From Verrucomicrobiota bacterium (GTDB lineage: Bacteria; Verrucomicrobiota; Verrucomicrobiia; Limisphaerales; UBA11320): DNA of 64,000 nucleotides. The stretch lies in the NCBI GenBank assembly GCA_016199985.1, contig JACQFQ010000058.1, positions 30,458 to 94,457 on the forward strand. The letters are read 5' to 3'. A program made the translations under genes and the position numbers. The notes under the pieces were generated by a model. That model searched no databases. It was not told where the DNA came from and saw only the letters and a list, made by a program, of their open reading frames with translations. Shown one piece after another: positions 23,971 to 33,728 of this stretch. How positions within the stretch are numbered: the first letter of the stretch is position 1; every line of letters starts with the position of its first letter.

Positions 23971-24542
23971 AGGGATATCAGGAGCGGGTTGCGAACCTTG
24001 GAGCAAAGAGCATGAGCGCGCTGCGATGGACGGAGGAGTTTCGGACGGTGTACGCCGCCGCGAAGAAGTCCTATGGACAAGGGGCGGACAGCCCCGACGC
24101 GATGTTCGACTCTGAGGCGAAGGCTTTCCTGTCTTCGATCGGATGCTCGCCTCGAGAGCTGTTCGATCTTGTGGAGGATGGATGCCGGTTCGGCGAGCCT
24201 GATTTCGCCACCAGCCTCGAGCTCGCCGACATCCGCCGCGACTACTTCCTCAACACCCAGAAGGGCGTCGCTTCCGTCCATCCGATCGACATGGATCGCC
24301 TGCCTCCGAAGTCGGCCCGGCTCGCCGGAATTCGCTGGCTGCCCCGCATCATTGAGAAGGCTCGCGCCAAGCTCCGCGGGGAGATGCCGGAGGAGCTCAT
24401 GTACTGTTGCGGAGGAGATCGCGACTTCCTTCGCGGGGCGGGGATGACCGCGGCGGAGTTTTTGCGGCTGGTGCGAGATTGCGGCGACGATACCGAGCGC
24501 GTCGTGGCGGCGGTGGTTCAGAAAGCGGGCCGAAGGGCGTAA
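23967..24542 (+). CDS. DUF5069-domain protein
   Basis: Soluble protein of 191 residues. An N-terminal part (KSMSALRWTEEFRTVYAAAK and a helical region containing FDSEAKAFLSSIGCSPRELF) is followed by a DUF5069-type domain: RLAGIRWLPRIIEKARAKLR, then a CGGDRDFLRGAGMTAAEFLR segment and an end rich in acidic residues. DUF5069 is frequent in Verrucomicrobiota but has no established activity. It is translationally coupled to the aminotransferase and converges on the cytochrome-like gene 13 bases away. Confidence 0.82.
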   Translation: MKGYQERVANLGAKSMSALRWTEEFRTVYAAAKKSYGQGADSPDAMFDSEAKAFLSSIGCSPRELFDLVEDGCRFGEPDFATSLELADIRRDYFLNTQKGVASVHPIDMDRLPPKSARLAGIRWLPRIIEKARAKLRGEMPEELMYCCGGDRDFLRGAGMTAAEFLRLVRDCGDDTERVVAAVVQKAGRRA

Positions 24543-24555
24543 GGCCTCCTGAATC

Positions 24556-25884
24556 TCAAGGCCTCCAATACGCCGGCAGCCCGGGTTTGGTCTCAGCCAG
24601 GATTTCCACGACCGTCTGTTTGTCCTCCCGGCGGAGCCGGTCAAAGGGCTCCGGCGACCTCTCGTCCTTCAAGACTTTCCACAGCTGCGACCAGAATTCC
24701 TCCCGGAGCGGACGAGGCAATCCGTCAAACGAAGGGCTGTAGATGAGGTAGCTCATCCGATGCCTGAAAAGCCGGGTGTGGAGTTCCAGGTCGCGCAACG
24801 AGCGTCCCTTCCGATCCCGGATCGCGACGCGCTGAAACGCCTCGACGAATTCGCGGCCGCCTTCCACGCCGCCGCCCGTGAGAGGCGCCTCCTCGACGCT
24901 GAGCATCTCCTCGATCAACTTCTTCGCATAGTGCTCCACGACGCTGCGCGCCGAGCCTCCGAGGGAGTCCTGCGCGGGCTCCTTCAACTCCCGCATCAAC
25001 GCTTCGTAGCGATGGACGGCGAATCGAACGTTTTGATTCGCTTCGTGCAGTTTCTGCTGCACGCCCACCTGGTGCTCCAGGACCATCAAGGCGACGATGT
25101 CGCTTCCAGGGCGGAGATAGCGATGCGTGGGGAAGAACGGGTCGAGCCTGACGAGGTTCGCGCCCTTCTCGCGATCCAGCGTCGCGCCTCCCGGCTGTTC
25201 CCGCGCGATGACATTGCCCATGTGCCGCTCGGAGCCGTGGCGCCCGGTGACGTACCATCCGCCCCAGCGCTCGCTCAGCGGGTTTTGCTGGGTGATGGAG
25301 AAGGATCCAGCGGAGAGGATCGCCTCTCCGCGCTCGTCCGGAAACACGGATCTGACGAGCGGCGCGGGCACTCCCCGGGTGCGTGAGCTCGCGTGGCAGC
25401 TCAGGCATTCGTTGTTTCGCCTCAGGGCGGGCTTGTCGTGAAACGACTCGCGCGGCACGATGTAGAAGGTGGCGCCGAGGGCGGGATCGAAGCTGATCAC
25501 CTCCGCGTCGCCTCCGGGAACCCAGCCCACGTAGCAGCGGTCCGAGAAGTAGATCGCGCGCGGCGTCTCGGGGCCGATGCGTTGCCTTTGGAGACTGGTT
25601 TTCGAGAAGACGAGCACCTGGGAGTCCGCCGACACCTTGAGCTCACGGAGGAGCGCCTGGAGGAACTCCTTGTCGGACCCGGATCGCAGCAGGGCGGGGT
25701 TTTCGTCGATCCGCCGCAGCAGCCGATGGACTTCGTCATCGGGCTCGACGCGGGAATAGTTCAGCGGCGGCAGCTCGAACTCGTCCTCGGCGATCGCGGC
25801 GAGGGCCGCGCCGACGCAAAGCGCCATGCAGAGCCAGGTCGTCAGCTCCAGGCTCGCGCGTCGCGATGGTCTTTTCTTTCGCAT
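24556..25884 (-). CDS. Exported protein with single c-type haem motif
   Basis: Exported protein of 442 residues if started at the ATG at 25884 (MRKKRPSRR, then LTTWLCMALCVGAALAAIAE as signal peptide); an ATG at 25965 would add 27 residues without a signal character. It has one CLSCH haem-attachment motif (Cys160, Cys163, His164) in the context LRRNNECLSCHASSRTRG. After it comes a conserved-looking block (WGGWYVTGRHGSERHMGNV) with several His residues that could ligate the haem or a second cofactor. The C-terminal half is helical (a VVEHYAKKLIEEML segment). The reaction is unknown; a cytochrome-type redox protein of the periplasm fits. Confidence 0.82.
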   Translation of the reverse strand: MRKKRPSRRASLELTTWLCMALCVGAALAAIAEDEFELPPLNYSRVEPDDEVHRLLRRIDENPALLRSGSDKEFLQALLRELKVSADSQVLVFSKTSLQRQRIGPETPRAIYFSDRCYVGWVPGGDAEVISFDPALGATFYIVPRESFHDKPALRRNNECLSCHASSRTRGVPAPLVRSVFPDERGEAILSAGSFSITQQNPLSERWGGWYVTGRHGSERHMGNVIAREQPGGATLDREKGANLVRLDPFFPTHRYLRPGSDIVALMVLEHQVGVQQKLHEANQNVRFAVHRYEALMRELKEPAQDSLGGSARSVVEHYAKKLIEEMLSVEEAPLTGGGVEGGREFVEAFQRVAIRDRKGRSLRDLELHTRLFRHRMSYLIYSPSFDGLPRPLREEFWSQLWKVLKDERSPEPFDRLRREDKQTVVEILAETKPGLPAYWRP

Positions 25885-26115
25885 CTGTTCCCAGTCCGGG
25901 CCCGATCCCTCGTCGAGGCGCGTGTTGGTCATCCCTTCAGACGCGCGGCCGGCCCAGAGTTTCAATCCAACCGCGGGCGTCGGAGCATGGCGGTCCGCAG
26001 GGCGGATGGGTAGGCGCGAATTGGCGAATTCGACTCAACACTTGCCAAAACAGGAGTCTGCGAGAGACTGCGCTCCGCGCGCCCCGGATCGCATCCCCGG
26101 CGCGCCGTTCACAAA

Positions 26116-29100
26116 GTGAGTCTTGGCTCCAGATCCAGCGGCGAAGAGAAAAGGCTGACGGCCCTGCGTCGGTACGGGATTCTTGACACCTTGCCCGAGG
26201 TGGCGTTCGACGAGTTGGGCCGCCTCGCGATGCAGGCCGCCGGCGCCCCCATGGCAATCATCTCCTTCGTGGACGAAGATCGGGTCTGGTTCAAGTCGAG
26301 GCTTCATTTCGGCCCCGCGGACATGGACCGATCGCTCTCCTTCTGCGAGGTCGTCGTGGAGCGGGGCGATCTCGTGGAGGTCCCGGACACGGCGCGCGAT
26401 CCTCGATTTCGAGGGCTTCCCCTGGTTTTGGGGGAGCCGCATGTGCGCGCCTACTACGGCGCCCCGATCATCACGATGGACGCCCAAACGATCGGGACGC
26501 TGGCGATCCTGTTTCATGAGCCCGTCGCGCTCGCGGCGCAGCAGTTGGAGACGCTGCGCATTGTGGCCCGCCAGGTGATGACGCATCTTGAGCTCCGGCG
26601 TCACCTCGTGCAGTTGTCGCGCATTTTCGAGGATCAACGCCGCGCGGAGGACGCGCTGCGCACCACCGAGGCCTTCTTTCAGGCGCTGGTGGAGAGCCTT
26701 CCCCAGCGCATCATCCGCAAGGACACCGAGGGCCGGTTCACTTTCGCGAGCCGGAACTTTTGCGCCGAGCTTCGGCGGCCTCTGGAGGAGATCCGCGGCA
26801 GGACGGACTATGACTTCTTTCCCGCGGAGCTCGCCCGGAAGTATCACGACGACGACCAGCGGGTCATGGCGGCGCGCGCCCCGTTCGAAACGGTCGAGGA
26901 GCACCTACGTCCCGATGGCAGCAAGGGGTTCGTGCAGGTGGTCAAGACGCCCCTGGTGGATCCGCGCGGCCACGTGGTCGGCGTGCAGGGCATCTTCTGG
27001 GATGTCACGGAGCAGCGCCAGACCGAGCAGGCGCTCGCCCATGAGCGCGATCTCCTCCGCGCGCTGCTGGATCACATTCCGGACCGCATTTTCTTCAAGG
27101 ACTCGCAGTCCCGTTTCATTCGATGCAGCGCGTCGATGTTCAGCAGCCTCGGCTTCAAGCATCCCGACGAGGTGATCGGAAAGACCGACTTCGACTACTA
27201 TCCTCGCGAGCTTGCCGGGCCCTACTTCGCCGAGGAGCAGAGCATCATCGAAACCGGACAGCCGTTGATCAACAAAGTCCAGCGGCATGGCAACTCGGAG
27301 GACGACGAGGCTTGGTCGTCGGTGACAAAGGTCCCCATCTACAACCATCGCGGGCTGATCACGGGCATCGTCGGCCTGTCCCGCGACATCACCAAGCTGA
27401 AGCAAGCCGACCGCCCGCTGCGGCAGGCTGAGGAGAAGTATCGCAACATCGTTGAGAACTCCGTCGAGGGCATCTTCCAAACCACGCCGGAGGGAAAGTA
27501 TCTGAGCGCCAACCGCGCCCTCGCCGAGATGTACGGGTATTCATCCGCGGAGACCCTGGTCGGCGCGATGACGGACATCCAGCATCAGCTCTACGTGGAT
27601 CCGAACCGTCGCGAGGAGTTCAGCCGGCTGATGCGCGAGAACGGGGAGGTGAAGGGGTTTGAATCGCAGATTCGCAAACGGACGGGCGAGGTGATCTGGA
27701 TCTCCGAGAGCGCGCGCAGCGTCTGCGACGCGCGGGGCGTGTTGCAGTATTACGAGGGCAGCGTGGAGGACATCACGGCCCGCAAGCTGGCGGAGCAGGC
27801 CCGCGAGGCCGCGACGCAGGAGGCGCTGGAGTCGGCTCGCGTGAAGGCCCAGTTTCTCGCCAACATGAGCCATGAGTTCCGGACGCCGCTCAACGCCATC
27901 ATCGGGAACGCCAGCGTGCTGCTCGCGGGACGCCTGGGGGCGGAACAGCGGGAGCTTCTGGAGCCGATCTGCGACAGCGCGGAGGCCCTCAACCGCTTGA
28001 TCAACGACATTCTCGATTTTTCAAAGATCGAGGCGGGCAAGCTGGTGCTGGAGCAGATCGATTTCGACCTGCGCGACGCGGTCGAGGGCACCGCGGAAAT
28101 GCTCGCTCAGGCCGCGCGGTCCCAGGGCGACGAGCTTGTTTGTCGGATCGATTCGCGTGTTCCGGGCCTGCTGCGGGGCGATCCCGTTCGCGTCCGGCAG
28201 GTCCTCATGAATCTCCTGAGCAACGCCATCAAGTTTACGAAGCGCGGCGAGGTGGCGCTTCTCGTCGATCGACTCGACTCCGGCGGCTCGCGCGCGCGAC
28301 TGCGGTTCGAGGTCTGCGACACGGGCATCGGGATCGCCGACAGCGCCAAGTCCATCATCTTCCACTCGTTCACCCAGGCCGATGGATCGACCACTCGCAA
28401 GTTCGGGGGCACAGGTCTCGGCCTCACGATCTCGAAGGAGATTGTGGAGCTGATGGGCGGGCGGATCGGATTCGAGAGCGCCGTGGGCAGTGGTTCGACG
28501 TTTTGGTTCGAAGCGGATTTCGACACGCCCGTTTCGCCCGCTGGCCCCGGCATCGCGCCCCATCCGGCCCTGGCCGGACGCCGGGCGCTCATCGTGGAGA
28601 GCCAGGCGCGCGCGGCCGAGGCGCTCGTGCACTACGCCAAGGCCCTGGGCGTGGAGGCGACGCTGGCGTCCAGCGCCGAAAGCGCGCGCGCTCGGCTCCT
28701 TGAGGCGACGGCCGACGGCGTCGCGTTTGATTGGATGCTGGTGAACACCGAGATGCCTGAGATGGACGGCGTCGCGTTTCTGCAATCGGTGCGCAAGAGC
28801 CCTCCGCTGGAAGGCGCGAAGAGCGTCGCGGTGTCGTCGTGGGGCAGCCGGCTCGATCCCGCCGCGATGAGGGCCCAGGGCGTCGCGGCCTGCCTGGTGA
28901 AGCCGATCAAGGCGCGGCGGTTTGCCGAAGTGCTGGAGGCGGCCCTGAAGAGCGATCCCGGGTTGATGGGCGGCCGGGCCGGCGACCTGGCGGACCAGGC
29001 CTTCGTCCCTCCGGTTTTCCCGTCCACCACGCGAATTCTCCTCGCGGAGGACAACCCGGTGAACCAGCAGGTCGCGTTGAGGATGCTCAGATCGCTGGGG

Positions 29101-29820
29101 CTGACCGCCGAGGTCGCGGGCAATGGGCGCGAAGTGCTGGAGGCACTGCAGAGAGAGCCCTACGACCTGGTTCTTCTCGATTGTCAGATGCCGGAGATGG
29201 ACGGCTACGAAACCGCGCGAAGAATCGCTGAATTGCAGGCCCATCCCTCCTGTCCGCTGCGGTCGAAGCCTGTGCTGATCGCGGTCACGGCCAACGCCAT
29301 GTCCGGGGATCGAGAGAAGTGCCTTGCGGCGGGGATGCACGAGTATCTGAGCAAGCCCATGAAGCTCATCTCGCTCTCGCAGGCGCTGGAGCGGACGCTG
29401 CCGGGGCGCGCCGCGAACGGGCCTCCGCCGGCCGAGTCGGGCGACGCGGCTTCCGCTTCTGTCGCGGGACGGGAGGAGATGGACGTGTCGGTGCTGCAAG
29501 GCTTGCGCGAGCTGCGCGAGCCGGGTCAACCGGATCCGCTGGCCCAGCTGGTGGAATTGTTCCTCCGGGACAGCGCTCCGCGTCTCGCCGTGATCGAGGA
29601 GGGGCTTTCGACAGGCCAGGCCGCGCCGGTGATCGCGGCGGCCCATAGCCTCAAGGGAAGCGCGAGCAATTTGGGCGCGCGCCATCTCTCGTCCTTGAGC
29701 GGGTTGATCGAAAAACATTCTAAAGCGGGTGATTTAGCTGCCGCTAAGACTGTACTGGAACCCCTGGAGCGGGAGTTCGAGAGGGTGAGACAGTTTTTGC
29801 GGATGGAAGTGCAACGCTAA
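26116..29820 (+). CDS. Soluble hybrid sensor histidine kinase (GAF-PAS-PAS-PAS-HK-REC-REC-Hpt)
   Basis: Signalling protein of 1234 residues from a GTG start, with no membrane helix. Domain order by eye: GAF (about 5-175), three PAS domains (about 183-305, 308-432, 434-560; RIIRKDTEGRF and RIFFKDSQSRF are paired starts), HisKA with NMSHEFRTPLNAI (His586), HATPase (N box LLSNAIKFT, G box GGTGLGL), receiver 1 (about 820-940), receiver 2 (about 970-1095, Asp1022 in LLDCQMPEMDG) and Hpt (about 1122-1230, His1177 in AHSLKGSASNLGA). Receiver 1 is degenerate: the phospho-acceptor Asp is Asn877 (MLVNTEMPEMDG) and the acidic pair is Glu-Ser. It is the first of three closely spaced phosphorelay genes. 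Confidence 0.95.
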   Translation: MSLGSRSSGEEKRLTALRRYGILDTLPEVAFDELGRLAMQAAGAPMAIISFVDEDRVWFKSRLHFGPADMDRSLSFCEVVVERGDLVEVPDTARDPRFRGLPLVLGEPHVRAYYGAPIITMDAQTIGTLAILFHEPVALAAQQLETLRIVARQVMTHLELRRHLVQLSRIFEDQRRAEDALRTTEAFFQALVESLPQRIIRKDTEGRFTFASRNFCAELRRPLEEIRGRTDYDFFPAELARKYHDDDQRVMAARAPFETVEEHLRPDGSKGFVQVVKTPLVDPRGHVVGVQGIFWDVTEQRQTEQALAHERDLLRALLDHIPDRIFFKDSQSRFIRCSASMFSSLGFKHPDEVIGKTDFDYYPRELAGPYFAEEQSIIETGQPLINKVQRHGNSEDDEAWSSVTKVPIYNHRGLITGIVGLSRDITKLKQADRPLRQAEEKYRNIVENSVEGIFQTTPEGKYLSANRALAEMYGYSSAETLVGAMTDIQHQLYVDPNRREEFSRLMRENGEVKGFESQIRKRTGEVIWISESARSVCDARGVLQYYEGSVEDITARKLAEQAREAATQEALESARVKAQFLANMSHEFRTPLNAIIGNASVLLAGRLGAEQRELLEPICDSAEALNRLINDILDFSKIEAGKLVLEQIDFDLRDAVEGTAEMLAQAARSQGDELVCRIDSRVPGLLRGDPVRVRQVLMNLLSNAIKFTKRGEVALLVDRLDSGGSRARLRFEVCDTGIGIADSAKSIIFHSFTQADGSTTRKFGGTGLGLTISKEIVELMGGRIGFESAVGSGSTFWFEADFDTPVSPAGPGIAPHPALAGRRALIVESQARAAEALVHYAKALGVEATLASSAESARARLLEATADGVAFDWMLVNTEMPEMDGVAFLQSVRKSPPLEGAKSVAVSSWGSRLDPAAMRAQGVAACLVKPIKARRFAEVLEAALKSDPGLMGGRAGDLADQAFVPPVFPSTTRILLAEDNPVNQQVALRMLRSLGLTAEVAGNGREVLEALQREPYDLVLLDCQMPEMDGYETARRIAELQAHPSCPLRSKPVLIAVTANAMSGDREKCLAAGMHEYLSKPMKLISLSQALERTLPGRAANGPPPAESGDAASASVAGREEMDVSVLQGLRELREPGQPDPLAQLVELFLRDSAPRLAVIEEGLSTGQAAPVIAAAHSLKGSASNLGARHLSSLSGLIEKHSKAGDLAAAKTVLEPLEREFERVRQFLRMEVQR

Positions 29821-29832
29821 TCACACTGCGAA

Positions 29833-32316
29833 ATGGATTCGTCACTGAGGGCCGAGAATCGGCCGCACAAGATTCTTCTCGTTGAAGACGAGCCGATGTG
29901 GAGGGATATCCTCCAGACCGGTCTTCGGGACCCGCATGTCTCGCTGGAGTTCGCGGCAACCGCCCGAGAGGCCTTGGATCACGCTGAGCGGGAGGCCTTC
30001 GACTTGGTGATCCTGGACCTCGGCCTGCCGGACCTCGACGGTTTTGAGCTCTTGCGCAAGCTGAAGCTGGTTCTTCCGACGCCTCACACGCCGGTTCTCG
30101 TCCTCAGCGCCTGGAAGGAACTCAGTCACAAGCTGCGGGGCTTCGAGTTCGGCATTGCGGATTACATCACCAAGCCCATTGAACTCGGCGAGCTTCGCGC
30201 GAGGGTTCATGGGATATTGAAGGCGAAGAAACGCCTCGATGTGCTCATGGACCTCAACCGGAGGCTGGAGGGCGCCCGCGAGGAGGCCGAGGCCGTCGCC
30301 CGCGCCAAAGCGGATTTCCTGGCGAACATGAGCCATGAGATTCGAACTCCGATGAACGGGGTCATCGCCATGGCCGAGATCGTTCTTCAGACCTCCCTCA
30401 CGCCGGAGCAGCGGGACTGCCTGGAAACCATCCGAGGCTCGGGCGAGACCCTTCTGGCAATCCTCAACGACATTCTGAACCTGTCGAAGATCGAGTCGGG
30501 AAAGCTGGAGCTCGAGCGCCAGCCCTTCCAGGTCCAGGAATGCGTCGAGGAGGCGGTCGACGTTCTGGCAATTCAGGCGGCCAAGAAACATCTCGACCTC
30601 AACTGCATCGTCGAGGAGCAGCGGCTGCCCGCCCTGAAGGGCGACTCGCTGCGGCTGCGACAAGTCATCACCAATCTGGTCGGCAACGCCGTCAAGTTCA
30701 CGGACAAGGGCGAGGTGAGCGTGGAGGTCAAGGCACTGCGGCCCGATCCCTCGGAGAAGAAATGGGAGCTCCACTTTCTCATTCGCGACACAGGCCCGGG
30801 CATTCCCGAGGACAAGCTCGGCTTGCTCTTCCAAAATTTCACCCAGACCGACACCACGATCTCGCGAAGATTTGGCGGCACTGGACTGGGGCTGGCGATC
30901 TGCAAGGGATTGGTCGAGCTGATGGGCGGACTGATCTGGGTCGAAAGCGCTGTCGGAAAAGGTTCAGTCTTCCAGTTCAAGCTGACCCTGGACGAGGCGG
31001 AGGTCGCGCTCGCTCCGCCCAAGCCCGCGCCCGAGGTCCTGGTGGGGAAACGGGTCCTGATTGTGGATGACAACGAGACCAATCGCCGCATTCTGACCCT
31101 TCTCGCCAATCGGTGGGGGATGCAACCGGTCACAGCGTCCCGGCCCAGCGAGGCTTTGTCCATGCTTCACTCGTCCCAGCCGTTCCATGTCGCCATCCTC
31201 GACATGCTGATGCCGGAGATGGACGGCATGAAGCTGGCGGAGGAGGTTCGCCGGATTGACGCGCGCCGGCTGTTGCCCCTCATTCTGCTGACGTCCATCG
31301 GGCCTCGCGATGACCTCATCGCTGGCGCGGGCCGCTTGTTCCATGGGAGCCTGACCAAGCCCGTGAAGCCCATGCAGCTCGAGGAGGCGCTCTCCCGCGT
31401 TTGCGCCCCCGTGCCCGCCTTGTTGCCCCGCGTGCCTGTTTCCTCGTTGCCCTCGGCGCCTTCGATGGACGTCAGTCTCGCCAGCCGGTACCCGTTCAAG
31501 GTTCTCGTGGTGGACGACAATCTGATCAACCTCAAGGTCGCGGTCCGCCTGCTGGCGCAAATGGGCTATCAGGCCGAGATCGCGAACAATGGGGAGGAAG
31601 CCATCGCCGCCCTGACTCAGAAGCCGTATGACCTGGTTTTCATGGATCTGCAGATGCCGAAGTTGGATGGGCTCGAGGCCACGCGGCGCATCCGAGCCCG
31701 GCAATGCTCGGAGCCGAAGGACGCCGCGTTCGCGCGAAACATCGTGATCCTGGCGATGACCGCGAACGCGATGCCGGGCGATCGCGAGAAGTGCCTGAAC
31801 GCCGGGATGGACGACTATATTCCGAAGCCAGTCCAGCCCCAGAAAATCCAGGCGATGATCGAGCTGTTCGGAGGGCATGTCTTTCCGACCCCCGCGGCCC
31901 CCGTGGCGGTCTCCGCGCCTGCGTCCGGGGCGACGCCCAGAGCTTCCGCGGCTCCCGCGGCTCCCGTCGCTCCGCCTGTCAACCTGGAGCGCCTGATTGA
32001 CTTTGCGGCCGGCGATCCTCAGCAGCTGGACGAGTTGATTTCGATCTACGTGACTCAGACGACCCTGAACCTGGAGACGCTCAGAGCGGCGCTGACCGGG
32101 GGGCAGGCGGACGAATCGGTTCGCGTCTCGCACTCCGCCGCGGGCGCCAGCGCCACGTGCGGCATGGAAGCCATGGCCGCGCCGTTCAAGGAGATCGAGC
32201 GCCTCTCCGGCATAGGGAGGCTGGCGGAGGCCTTGCGGATGTTTCCCACGCTGGAGAAAGAGTTCGATCGCACCAAGAATTTCCTGACTGAGCAGCGTTC
32301 GAAGTTGGCAGCTTGA
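29833..32316 (+). CDS. Hybrid histidine kinase with N-terminal receiver (REC-HK-REC-REC-Hpt)
   Basis: Signalling protein of 827 residues, soluble. It starts with a receiver domain (ILLVEDEP; VILDLGLPDLDG) as input, suggesting that another kinase, probably that at 26116, phosphorylates it. HisKA follows (NMSHEIRTPMNGV, His168), then HATPase (LVGNAVKFT; GGTGLGL), two receivers (VLIVDDNETN with AILDMLMPEMDG; VLVVDDNLIN with VFMDLQMPKLDG), a Pro/Ala linker of about 40 residues and a C-terminal Hpt-like domain (His767 in SHSAAGASATCGM). In that Hpt the usual Lys three residues after His is Ala. It lies 12 bases after the first kinase gene and 12 before the next. Confidence 0.94.
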   Translation: MDSSLRAENRPHKILLVEDEPMWRDILQTGLRDPHVSLEFAATAREALDHAEREAFDLVILDLGLPDLDGFELLRKLKLVLPTPHTPVLVLSAWKELSHKLRGFEFGIADYITKPIELGELRARVHGILKAKKRLDVLMDLNRRLEGAREEAEAVARAKADFLANMSHEIRTPMNGVIAMAEIVLQTSLTPEQRDCLETIRGSGETLLAILNDILNLSKIESGKLELERQPFQVQECVEEAVDVLAIQAAKKHLDLNCIVEEQRLPALKGDSLRLRQVITNLVGNAVKFTDKGEVSVEVKALRPDPSEKKWELHFLIRDTGPGIPEDKLGLLFQNFTQTDTTISRRFGGTGLGLAICKGLVELMGGLIWVESAVGKGSVFQFKLTLDEAEVALAPPKPAPEVLVGKRVLIVDDNETNRRILTLLANRWGMQPVTASRPSEALSMLHSSQPFHVAILDMLMPEMDGMKLAEEVRRIDARRLLPLILLTSIGPRDDLIAGAGRLFHGSLTKPVKPMQLEEALSRVCAPVPALLPRVPVSSLPSAPSMDVSLASRYPFKVLVVDDNLINLKVAVRLLAQMGYQAEIANNGEEAIAALTQKPYDLVFMDLQMPKLDGLEATRRIRARQCSEPKDAAFARNIVILAMTANAMPGDREKCLNAGMDDYIPKPVQPQKIQAMIELFGGHVFPTPAAPVAVSAPASGATPRASAAPAAPVAPPVNLERLIDFAAGDPQQLDELISIYVTQTTLNLETLRAALTGGQADESVRVSHSAAGASATCGMEAMAAPFKEIERLSGIGRLAEALRMFPTLEKEFDRTKNFLTEQRSKLAA

Positions 32317-32328
32317 GCCGAGCCCTCT

Positions 32329-33708
32329 ATGAAGAAGGTGTTGATAATTGAAGACGACGTCATCGTGGCGACGGTCTATCGGAATCTTCTGAACAACCGC
32401 GGATACGAGGCGGTGGTCGAGACGACCGGCCAGACCGGGCTGGCGCGGATGAAACAATGGAAGCCTGACGCCGTGCTGCTGGACATCATGCTGCCCGGCT
32501 TCAACGGCGTGGAAGTGTTGAAGAAGATTCGCGGCGAGGCGGAGTTCGCGTCGGTGCCCGTCCTGGTGTTCACCAACGCCTATGTCCCGAACATGGTCGA
32601 CATGGCCAAGATCTCCGGCGCCAACCACGTCTTCAGCAAGTCGACGCTGACCTCGCGCCAGCTGCTTGAGGCCCTGGCTCAGTCTATTCCTGGCGCTCCG
32701 CAGGTGGTTCACACCGCCCTGTTCACAAAGATCGCCCTGGGGGCGTCGCCGGGCGGCCCTCTGCCCCCCGCGCCAGGATCCGGCGCGGCGACGGATCTTC
32801 AACAAAGCGCGGGCGTGAGCTTTCCCATTCCTCCTCCAGGCGCCTCGCCAGCCACCGAGTTCTATCGAAAGCCGGCCGAACCTCGGCCGTTTCCGACGGA
32901 TGGGCCGCAGGTTGTCGAGCTCGCCTCCGTGGCGGCTCCGCCTCCGGCCGGAGGGCCTTCTTCCGCCGATCTGCGCTCGGAGTTCCTGCAGACGGTCAAC
33001 GCGACGCTCACACAGGTTCGCCACAATCTTTTGGAGCTCTCCAAGGCCTCGAACGAACAGGGACATGCGGGGATGCTTGGGGAGTTGCACAAGCAGATCC
33101 GGTCGCTCGGCGGTAACGCGGGCTTCGCCGGGTTCCAGCCTGCCGCGGATCTCTGTTCGGCTTTCGAGATCCTCCTCAAGGAACTCGCCGAGAAGCCCAA
33201 GAACTACAATCCTTCGCTGCAGCGCACCGTCGCGAACACGGTGGATGTGCTGACGGATCTTCTCGTTCGGCGGCTTGAGGGGAATCTGCTCGAAGACCCT
33301 GTCCCCAGCATTCTGGTGGTGGATGACGAAGTGCTGTCGCGTCGTGCCGTCACCTTTGCCCTGGAGAAGGCCCGGTTGAAAGCGACGGAGCTTTCGGATT
33401 CTCGCGAGGCGTTGAGCCTGGCGTCGAAACAGCCGTTTGATCTGATCTTCCTCGATGTGCAGATGCCGGAGATCAACGGGTTCGACCTTTGCGCGCAGAT
33501 TCGCGCCCAGGTGGTCAATCAGAAGACGCCCGTCATTTTCGTGACCAGCCTGGGCGACTTCAAGAGCCGCGTTCGCTCCACGCTCAGCGGCGCCACGGAT
33601 CTGATCGCCAAACCGTTCATGTTCTTCGAGCTCACGGTGAAGTGCGTCTCCACGCTCCTGCAAACCCGCGCGCATCGAGCCGAGAAGAAGCTTGCCGAGG
33701 TCGCGTAA
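32329..33708 (+). CDS. Two-receiver response regulator with central Hpt-like domain
   Basis: Protein of 459 residues: receiver 1 (KVLIIEDDVIV; VLLDIMLPGFNG, residues 1-120), a Pro/Ala-rich linker (about 135-215), a helical Hpt-like domain (about 220-320) and receiver 2 (SILVVDDEVLSRR; IFLDVQMPEING, about 326-445). In the helical domain the place expected for the phospho-His (HxLKGxxG) reads RSLGGNAGFAG, so the acceptor His appears to be Arg. There is no DNA-binding or enzymatic output domain. It is the third gene of the kinase group, and its output must be through protein contacts. Confidence 0.9.
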   Translation: MKKVLIIEDDVIVATVYRNLLNNRGYEAVVETTGQTGLARMKQWKPDAVLLDIMLPGFNGVEVLKKIRGEAEFASVPVLVFTNAYVPNMVDMAKISGANHVFSKSTLTSRQLLEALAQSIPGAPQVVHTALFTKIALGASPGGPLPPAPGSGAATDLQQSAGVSFPIPPPGASPATEFYRKPAEPRPFPTDGPQVVELASVAAPPPAGGPSSADLRSEFLQTVNATLTQVRHNLLELSKASNEQGHAGMLGELHKQIRSLGGNAGFAGFQPAADLCSAFEILLKELAEKPKNYNPSLQRTVANTVDVLTDLLVRRLEGNLLEDPVPSILVVDDEVLSRRAVTFALEKARLKATELSDSREALSLASKQPFDLIFLDVQMPEINGFDLCAQIRAQVVNQKTPVIFVTSLGDFKSRVRSTLSGATDLIAKPFMFFELTVKCVSTLLQTRAHRAEKKLAEVA

Positions 33709-33728
33709 CCGTCCTGCCCGGGAGGTCG

